Below, in pieces: positions 56,950 to 64,000 of a stretch of 64,000 nt of DNA. The notes beneath the pieces were generated by a model. The model searched no databases. It was not told the DNA's origin and was given only the letters and a program-made list of their open reading frames with translations. The position numbers and the translations under genes are program-made. Within the stretch, counting starts at the first letter, position 1. Every line of letters starts with the position of its first letter. The stretch comes from Malus domestica (taxonomy: Eukaryota; Streptophyta; Magnoliopsida; Rosales; Rosaceae), in NCBI RefSeq assembly GCF_042453785.1, contig NC_091664.1:30242501-30306500 (forward strand), given 5' to 3'.

Positions 56950-57477
56950 ATGTCGAACCCGAAAGTTTTCTTTGACATATTGATCGGAAGGATGAAGGCG
57001 GGTCGAGTTGTAATGGAGTTATTTGCTGACAAAACCCCGAAAACTGCTGAAAATTTCCGTGCTCTTTGCACTGGAGATAAAGGGATTGGATTATCAGGGA
57101 AGCCACTGCACTTTAAGGGCTCCACATTTCATCGCATTATCCCGAACTTCATGTGTCAGGGTGGAGATTTCACAAAAGGCAATGGGACCGGAGGAGAGTC
57201 AATTTATGGGGCGAAATTCGCTGATGAGAACTTCAACTTGAAGCATACCGGCCCTGGAATTTTGTCGATGGCGAATGCTGGACCTAATACCAATGGTTCA
57301 CAGTTCTTCATTTGCACTGCAAGAACCCCATGGCTTGACGGAAAGCACGTTGTGTTTGGAAAAGTTGTTGATGGATACAGTGTTGTTGAGAAAATGGAGA
57401 AGGTGGGTTCGGAGAGTGGGACTACTTCTGAACCTGTTGTGATCGAAGACTGCGGCCAGGTAAAAGATGAGTGTTGA
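56950..57477 (+). CDS. Cyclophilin-type peptidyl-prolyl cis-trans isomerase, single domain
   Basis: 175 residues, intronless in the coding part. The start is [10 protein letters not shown], as usual for plant CYP18/19 proteins; the upstream in-frame codons lie behind a probable splice acceptor. The catalytic and ligand residues are visible: [15 protein letters not shown] (catalytic Arg), GSQFFICT and the [12 protein letters not shown] block with the Trp that contacts cyclosporin. The plant-type insert [11 protein letters not shown] is present. It catalyses proline isomerisation during folding in the cytosol; no signal or transit peptide and no C-terminal retention signal are seen. It ends KDEC. 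It faces RAF1 tail to tail, with about 0.9 kb between the stop codons. No defect visible. Confidence 0.95.
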   Translation: MSNPKVFFDILIGRMKAGRVVMELFADKTPKTAENFRALCTGDKGIGLSGKPLHFKGSTFHRIIPNFMCQGGDFTKGNGTGGESIYGAKFADENFNLKHTGPGILSMANAGPNTNGSQFFICTARTPWLDGKHVVFGKVVDGYSVVEKMEKVGSESGTTSEPVVIEDCGQVKDEC

Positions 57478-58389
57478 TGTTTGAATAGTTGGGTGAAGTT
57501 TCAATTAACGTCGTAGCTTAGGGATGCTGGTAGAATTAGTTAGTTTCAAGTTTCAAGCAAAAATTGTGTTTTGCTTGAAGAAATTTGGACGCCTACTGAG
57601 TATGTAATGCAAATAATACTTGAATCGATATATATTTTTGTTAAGTTTGGTTCCTCTACGTCGAAATTCATTCTCTAAACATGCTAAACAAGCCTCGCGG
57701 AGGCATGGTGTTTGAATGAAACCAAACTCGAAGCATTAGACGTGCTAAACAAGAGTCGAGGAGGCATTTTGTTTGAAAGAAACCAAACTCTCGATCGAGT
57801 TCACTACTGCAACGCATTAGGTCGGGAAGTTAGGCCTAGGAACGTGTTGGGGAAAGTAGCGATGATGTATGTCATCCGATATGAAATCCCGATTTTATCA
57901 GTTCACTGCCGATGGGCGAGGGCGGCCATCGGAAACCATTCATAAAATTTCATCTTTCCTGTGCCTGGTATCTAGCTTCTAGTATCTATGTTAGTGACGG
58001 TGAAATAAACTCAGCCATCTAATGACTTGCTGAAAAAGTTAGGTTTCCAAGTTTCTAGTGATCTTCCAACCCTGCTCGATCGTAGATTGTGCGAACTGCA
58101 GGTTTTCGTTTCGAACTTTTAGTGGGTTCATCTCATGGCAGTTTGTTCCCAGGAGATTACTGTTCTGTTTTGTTACTGAAACCGAATGAGTTAACTACGA
58201 TACACATTGCGAAAGATAACACATCGAGTGAGGTCGAAAATCGTTTCATATATTCTGAACGTATAAGATGAACATACAAAAACAGTTCAAAATAACTCGG
58301 AAAATTACAAAAGATCCTTATACGAGTTGTATAAGTCTCCATTGTAACAAAAGAGTGGTTCAGAAGGACCATCTCTTACTCTTACACTT
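57478..58389. other. Convergent intergenic region between cyclophilin and RAF1
   Basis: 3' UTRs of both genes plus a roughly 64-bp imperfect duplication around 57676 and 57740 (ATGCTAAACAAG-CTCG-GGAGGCAT...GAAACCAAACTC). The 77-codon open frame at 57712-57945 is spurious. Confidence 0.55.
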
Positions 58390-59739
58390 CTACTCCCAAT
58401 CCTCATCGCTTAGTTGATCGTCTGTCTCGTCTCTTGGCGGCCTCACGATCAACACCACAGTCCCTAAACTCTCCTCCACACCAGCTTCCTTCAATGCCGA
58501 TCCCCTTACAACCTTAAACCCCAAACCCTCACCATCCACCGCCGCCAAATAAAACCCGTCATCAGCTTCCACCTCTCTCTTGCTCCTATCGGCCACCACC
58601 AGTATAGGCTCTTCCTTATACCACCTATTCGCCTTCCAAGGCAAAACCCTCGCGTCACTGAACGACACCACCACTCCGCCCTTCCCTAAACTGACCACTG
58701 GCTCCCAACCCGGCAACACCACCCACCTCTTCCACCCCTTCTCTGCCACCATAACCCCAAGCTCCCCCTCACTTGTACACTCCCACGGCGCCTCCATAAC
58801 CTCCTTATCCTTTTCCTCCGCCCTACAAACCGGCAAGATCACAACTTTAGTCGACTCTGCCACCTCCCCAAACTTCAACCTCACAACCGGAACCCGAACC
58901 CCCGCCGCAACATCCTCCTCCTCCTCCTCTTTATCTTCACTCTCCCCCTCCAACTCTTTCAAAATTACTTTTTTAGCCTTATCAGTCTGTGCAACCTTCA
59001 ATGCCTGCTCTAAAGCAGCAGTTCTAGGTTCGGATGGATTCTTGTGCTCCCTCCCCTGCCTAAAATACATAAACCCTAAACAATCACCAGGGCTGGCATA
59101 GTCAAAGCTCTCCCAACCCTTTTCGGTCCGCCGACGAGGGAAGTCTTTCATCGAACGGGCCAAATCCTGAGCGCCTTTGCCATCAAGCTTGTTCTCAATT
59201 ATGAAACGGGAAGCAGCAGCTCGCTGCTGGACGCTCAGGAGCCGAATTTCGTACAACAATTCGGAGCCCCCCAAGTCGAATTCGGAAACAATTTCTGGGT
59301 CGGTGTTGGATTGAACTAAAGAGTCCCTCACCTGCGCCGCCACCACCAGGCGGTTCTGCTCGACGCCGGAAATGCCGGTGATTTCTTCGATGGTGGGGGG
59401 AGTAAAGCCTTCTTGGGTTAGGGAGGGGATTAGTGGGGCGTATTCGAACCAGAGGCCGAGGCGGTTGGCGAGGATCTCGAGGCGGCCATTGGCGTCGAGG
59501 GAGCGGAATTTGGAGGGGATTGGAGATGGGGGCGGCCGGAATGGCTGGTAGACTTGTTTCTGTTGTTGTTGGGTGCTGGAGGAGGGAGTGAGGGTGGCGG
59601 AAATGGGTTTTGGGGAGGAGGGTTTGTGGTGCAGGAGGAGTGGTGGGTGGGGGTTGAGGAAGGAGGTGGAGGATAAGAAGGTGGTGGTGGGGTTGAAAGA
59701 TGAGAAGGGCTTAAGAGAGTTTACTGTTAAAGAAAGCAT
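58390..59739 (-). CDS. RAF1: Rubisco accumulation factor 1, chloroplast
   Basis: 449 residues, intronless, close to the ~435-450 of plant RAF1. Residues 1 to about 50 are Ser/Thr/Pro-rich with few acidic residues, a chloroplast transit peptide. The N-terminal helical domain begins YQPFRPPPSPIPSKFRSLD and NGRLEILANRLGLWFEYAPL, continues with GFTPPTIEEITGISGVEQN and a helical region (SELLYEIRLLSVQQRAAAS), then YASPGDCLGFMYFRQGREHK. An acidic linker (GESEDKEEEEEDV) leads to the C-terminal beta domain, RVPVVRLKFGE through VVLPGWEPVV, FSDARVLPWKANRWYKEEPILVV and the acidic end DQLSDEDWE. RAF1 dimers hold newly folded RbcL subunits and promote assembly of the Rubisco core in the stroma. The start is the first Met, which begins a transit-type sequence. 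No defect is visible. Confidence 0.95.
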   Translation of the reverse strand: MLSLTVNSLKPFSSFNPTTTFLSSTSFLNPHPPLLLHHKPSSPKPISATLTPSSSTQQQQKQVYQPFRPPPSPIPSKFRSLDANGRLEILANRLGLWFEYAPLIPSLTQEGFTPPTIEEITGISGVEQNRLVVAAQVRDSLVQSNTDPEIVSEFDLGGSELLYEIRLLSVQQRAAASRFIIENKLDGKGAQDLARSMKDFPRRRTEKGWESFDYASPGDCLGFMYFRQGREHKNPSEPRTAALEQALKVAQTDKAKKVILKELEGESEDKEEEEEDVAAGVRVPVVRLKFGEVAESTKVVILPVCRAEEKDKEVMEAPWECTSEGELGVMVAEKGWKRWVVLPGWEPVVSLGKGGVVVSFSDARVLPWKANRWYKEEPILVVADRSKREVEADDGFYLAAVDGEGLGFKVVRGSALKEAGVEESLGTVVLIVRPPRDETDDQLSDEDWE

Positions 59740-62178
59740 GGTGGTGGTGGGTTTTTGGAAATTTGCAAAATTTGGAAGGAGGGAGGAGGTTTGTCCCTTA
59801 TCTCATCAGCGATGATACTTCTGGATGAGAGAGAGGGAAGTTGCTAATTCAGTTGAAGTTTTATTGGGCTGAGCCAGTTAGTAATTATTAGTTGGTTATG
59901 TTTGCCATGGACCATCCTCATAGGCCTAAATTAACCCGTCATTCAAAAAATAGGGTCCAGCCCAATTTCAAAAGAGTATTTGCTGCTTGCCATATACAAA
60001 CAACAACAATTAAGTCTTACCTCACTAAGTGAGGTCGGCTGTAAGAATCCAAGAATGTGTACTGCACTCGATATTGCACAAAGTCTTCCGTTAACTCCAC
60101 GTACTCCATATACTTCTTTATAGTCGCCTTTCAAATCTTCCTAGTTTTTTTCCTACGCTTTTGCCCTGAGCCTCTGTTTCATAGTCACATCTTCCAAATG
60201 GTGTATCTAAGATCTTCAGTTCACGTGTCTAGAGCTTTTTAACCAATTTTCTCTCATCTTATCTTCAATTGCTCCCACTCATACTTTACCTTGCATATCC
60301 TTGTTCTTAATCCTATCATTTCTCTTGTGCTACTTGCCATGCATTTTGAATAAATCAGCCCAATTCACTAACTCTTCCCTTTTTTGTTTTTGAATGATTC
60401 ACTATGATTCACTAACCCTTGCTGAGTAGTTCTTTAATCCGGACTCCCGAACCACCAAGACTAAGACCCAACATGCGAACCACCAAGACTAAGACCCACC
60501 ATGCGAGATCTGAAGCGGGATGTTGGGCCTTGAATAAGGGGTTGGCACCCTTGTTAAGGAGATATTCTTACGTATAATCGATGATATATCTTCCTCCCCT
60601 ATTCACTAGCCTTTGTCGGCGAGACATTCTTACTTTGTATGCGTTATATTTCGTATTCTTTTGTCTCACGCTAAGCAGGATGGAAAAAAAATATATATAT
60701 TAAGGGCGGAGTCACCTTAGGTGAGGGCGAGCTCCAACCCAATGCAAAATTTGGGTAAACCTAACTTTAGGTGTTATCTCTACTAATTAATAAAATCTTC
60801 TTTGTCAATCAAAAGAGGGTGAAAAGACAAATTAGTCTTTTATCACACACAAAAAAAAAATGATGAGTAATAATGTAATTTCACATGTCCAAATTTTACT
60901 GTTTTTTATTACCTCCAATATTAGAAAAAAATTATAAAAAAAAAAACCGAAAACAAAAACCTCTCACTCCCCTCACGTTCTCTCTCTCTCTCCCTCTCTC
61001 CTTCTCGTTTTCTAAAAAAATGTGTTCATACATTACATACAAAGTATGTAGACAAATGCTAGTTTCTTATAAAGTTAATCCGATTAACGAACATAGCCAA
61101 GGCACCCAACGAAAAAGTTGGCCTCATTCACATTAACAACTGCTAAAATAAAACTTGTAGTTCAAGTAATACATAATGGTCCGCTCCTGTAAAAATATCT
61201 GGCTCCGCTCATAATTACACTTTGTTTCTCGAATGTTTCTTCTTGATGAGACTGGATATTTACCGACTAGAGCACTAAATCACTAAACTTTTACATCTCA
61301 GTATTGCTATTAGGATCACTGTTATAATTGCCACGAAATCACTGACGTCGGGACCTTGAATCATTTGACCGAAATTCATGGGAGAACTTGAACTTCGGAA
61401 GACTTTTCGAGTAATTCTAGAAGTTCTAATAGAAGTTTGATTGACCAAGCTTTAAGGAGGCAGAGGCAGTCACGCACACAATGATAATTAGTTCAAATTA
61501 TTTAGTGAGTGATTATATAATACAATAGCTTGACCTGCTTTTGAAACGCACAACAACTGCACGAGTCTTAGTTGGTAATTTTGTATTAATTTTCTTTTAA
61601 GCATGGGGATATATATATAATTCACTCAAAATAAGTTTCAAATGCAAATCATTTGAGAGATTTGAAGCCATATATAAAAGGAGGTATTGATTGATTTCCC
61701 CTCAACTTGTAAGGAGTTACCAATTTTCTTTATGAATTTTAAGTTTAGCCGACTATCTCTTTAAACTTTTATTATTGGCCAATTGTTTCCCTGAACTTTA
61801 ATTTTTATCATAAACGCGAAACCATCAAATTCAAACAAAAAGTGTAAGAAGTGAACTAATGGAAGAGGAGAAGAAGAAAAAAATTATATAAAAGTTCAGG
61901 AAAGGTAATTGGGTAAAACTAAAGTTCATAAAAGAAATTGACAACGGCTTACAAGTTTGAATAAGAAATTGAATTAAGATAAGCATTTTTTTTTCCACCG
62001 ATACTACTGAAACTGTACGCATCAGTTGAAAGTGTACTTATATTATTGAACTTGACTATTATTTTTTCTTTATTTTTGTTTTGGATGTTTGTTTTATTTT
62101 TTCCAATATTAAAAATCACTTCAAACTTCTTCGTTTCATTGAAAGTGACACTTGGCTGGCTTCATACAATGCACCACG
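59740..62178. other. Intergenic, repeat fragments
   Basis: After the RAF1 5' flank, an RTE fragment lies at about 59998-60370. Positions 60445-60505 hold a 30-bp duplication (GAACCACCAAGACTAAGACC). Positions 60700-61200 resemble a dispersed repeat (AAGGGCGGAGTCACC at the left, TGGCTCCGCTCA at the right). No gene is supported. Confidence 0.5.
59998..60370 (-). mobile_element. RTE-type LINE 3' fragment
   Basis: The minus strand ends GATTCTTACAGCCGACCTCAC, TTAGTGAGGTAAGACTTAAT and TTGTTGTTG, the characteristic 3' end of plant RTE elements with TTG repeats. Upstream (to about 60370) is the 3' UTR-like part (GATCTTAGATACACCATTTG on the minus strand). No coding domain is retained. Confidence 0.7.
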
Positions 62179-62395
62179 GAACCAGGATCCTCTCCTGAAC
62201 AGTTCTCTAGGGATCCTAGGGATCCCGCAATCATGTCTATTTATCGTATATCGTGCGGTCAGAAATTATTTAAAATTTAAATTTTAAAATTCAAATATGA
62301 ATAGTACCTAACGAAAACTGACCGCACAATATACGATGAACGAACATGATTGCGGGATCCCTAGGATCCCTAGGATCAGAAGAGGATCCTGGTTC
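62179..62395. mobile_element. MITE with near-perfect hairpin and 10-bp target duplication
   Basis: Ends GAACCAGGATCCTCT and AGAGGATCCTGGTTC are exact complements. Inner arms carry GGGATCCCGCAATCATGT and its complement, and CGTATATCGTGCGGTCAG mirrored by CTGACCGCACAATATACG. The flanks repeat ATGCACCACG (62169-62178 and 62396-62405), a MULE-like duplication length. 217 bp. Relatives: 26825-27022 and 55805-55960. Confidence 0.9.
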
Positions 62396-63706
62396 ATGCA
62401 CCACGGACATGGCCTATCTTCGTGACGTTTTACGCTGTAGCATTGCCAGTTCAACACCACAATTATTTACAAGTGGATATTTAAATTGGTTTATTGCTTT
62501 TCAATGGGAATTCATGTCTGGTTTAATGTACATATTTATCCATTTGTTTTCTGTGTATTTTCCCCTTTTCTTTTGGTCAAAATATATTTGTGTGTATACA
62601 CACGCACATAGTTATAATTAGGGTTTTTATCGCAAATAGTTTTTGAAATCGACCCCTTAACTACTAAGCTAACCCTAATGCCTTATGCTAGCATACAATA
62701 AATGAACAATTTTGTACATGTTATGAAAATAAATATAAGGGTAAATTACATAGTAGCCCCTCAGGTTTGAGGTCTATTGCAATCTTATACAACATCTTTA
62801 AAACATTTCACTTTCATACCTCAAGTACTATTTTATTTCAATTTCATACAACCGTTACATTTTCCATCCATGGATCTGTTAAATGCTGACGTGGCTGCCA
62901 CATGTATGTCATGTGGCTGCCAAATGTCAGCCACGTGGCAAATAAAATAATTTTTTAATTTTTTTTTAAAAAACTTGTTATCCACTTTTTTTTTTCTTTC
63001 TTCTTCTTCTCTTTCTCTTTCTTCTTCTTTTGGGTTCGGACCCTTCTTTTTTTCTTTTTTTTTTTCTTCTTCTTCTTCCCTATCTTCATCTTCTTCCCTG
63101 CAATCCAGAAAGCAAAAAAAAAAAAAACCCTTCAGTTCGTCTTTCCGACCCCCCTCTTCCCCTTTCTTCTCCCTCATCTTCATCTTCTTCCCCGACCCCT
63201 ACCTGCAACCCAGAAAAAAAAACAAAAAAAAAAACCCAGATCCCGTCTCCAAATCCCCCATCCCATCCCCCCCTCTGCACCCTACCCACCCTCCCTCCCT
63301 CCCTCCCTCCCTCCCTCACAATCCCTTTCCACAGCTAACGCCCAGAAGAACTCACACCCATAAAAATGGCGCCCTCCTCCTCAGATCCCATAGAGCCGTC
63401 GCCTACCTCACCTTCCCCACCCCTTCTCCTTCGTTGACAGAACCCCAAACCCCAAAAAATCCAATCCAGGCTTCTACATTTTAGATACAAAAGTATACCA
63501 TAAGATCTACAAAGATCAAAGCTTCAACATTTTAGTCAAAATCTCATATGGGTTTGATCAGAATGTACCCAAAAAAGTTTAAAAATTAAAAAATTCAAGG
63601 GAAAAAACAATAAATGTTGATTACAATGCACCCAAATTTCAGATTTGGTACAATGTTTTGATTAAATTCGGATGAAAGCAAAAAAATACATGAGGAGGAG
63701 AACCAG
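62396..63706. other. Intergenic with poly-pyrimidine repeat region
   Basis: A repeat-like left end AAGGGTAAATTACATAGTAG starts at about 62738. It is followed by CACATG/CACGTGG palindromes near 62890-62940 and then a long C/T-rich tract with CTT and CCCT runs (62970-63320). Open frames here are Ser/Leu/Pro homopolymers and not genes. The matching right end was not found, so the element may extend up to the terminal open frame. Confidence 0.5.
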
Positions 63707-64000
63707 ATGAGTTGGAAAACTGAAGGTGTTGAAGACCAGTTGACTGAAGCCACCTTTAGTTGGACGAAGTCTCCAAGAAATTATCAGAGTATTGTCGCTG
63801 GTGGTGCACCCCCGCCGCACCAGATCTTTGCCCTTGTCTCCCAACTTCGTTCATCTCTCTCTCTCACTACCACCCGATCCAAATCTCAATCGGACCCCTC
63901 CAATAAAAAACCCAGATTGGAACCTCAACCCATCTCGGACCATGTGACGGAATACGCAGCGAGAGAGCTGCTGTCATTGTGCTTAGCGTCGGAGAAGAGC
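63707..64000 (+). CDS. Partial open frame of unknown function, runs off the right edge
   Basis: 98 codons are open from ATG at 63707 to the end of the window (MSWKTEGVEDQLTEATFSW...). The later part reads RSKSQSDPSNKKPRLEPQP, like a basic nuclear-type segment, and then VTEYAARELLSLCLASEKS. The frame is also open for another 15 codons upstream. I cannot name it. The first half could be transposon sequence, so the true start may be further in or on another exon. Confidence 0.35.
   Translation, partial: MSWKTEGVEDQLTEATFSWTKSPRNYQSIVAGGAPPPHQIFALVSQLRSSLSLTTTRSKSQSDPSNKKPRLEPQPISDHVTEYAARELLSLCLASEKS

Noticed and set aside
58580..59101. Plus-strand 173-codon open frame within RAF1
   Set aside because: Antisense shadow of the RAF1 coding sequence.
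62975..63484. Ser/Pro-rich open frames on both strands
   Set aside because: Low-complexity C/T tract without domain.
1..64000. CRISPR array, phage, plasmid or bacterial operon
   Set aside because: The spliced plant genes and plant transposons leave no room for this; no regular spacer-repeat array was seen.

Overview
The window is nuclear DNA from a flowering plant. Genes have introns with GT/AG borders, the intergenic space is AT-rich and packed with transposable elements, and the proteins are plant-specific (ethylene receptor, AHL AT-hook proteins, Rubisco accumulation factor). A 5S-derived Cassandra LTR and other repeats that I associate from memory with apple and pear suggest Rosaceae, probably Maleae. 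That assignment is an inference.

Layout. Positions 1-8451 are a minus-strand L1-type LINE that runs off the left edge. It is broken by two LTR insertions (1996-2507 and 3248-5243). Positions 8452-10435 hold two related short LTR elements (TRIM-like) in opposite orientation. Positions 10436-19837 are gene-poor, with MITEs, a SINE, a foldback insertion and a few exon-like fragments. Positions 19838-24239 contain two large palindromes whose arms carry a copy of AHL intron 1 and exon 2 plus a second, unrecognised coding-like fragment. Positions 24240-29642 are repeat-rich and intergenic.

Confident genes: a five-exon AHL protein with one RGRPRKY hook (29643-33403, +); an EIN4/ETR2-type subfamily II ethylene receptor with a receiver domain (34944-37841, +); an intronless AHL20-like protein (46974-47888, -); a cytosolic cyclophilin (56950-57477, +); and chloroplast Rubisco accumulation factor RAF1 (58390-59739, -). 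A five-exon unknown gene (53163-55506, +) carries an in-frame TGA and a frameshift, so it looks like a pseudogene or contains assembly errors. An open frame of unknown function runs off the right edge (63707-64000).

The genes do not form a pathway. Two of them are AHL chromatin/transcription factors from the two different AHL clades. The most interesting structure is the pair of palindromes with AHL-derived arms 5-10 kb upstream of a real AHL gene. Transcribed, they would fold into long hairpins that could feed small-RNA production against AHL transcripts. I found no CRISPR array, no operon and no convincing tRNA or rRNA gene. The 5S-like and tRNA-like stretches belong to mobile elements.
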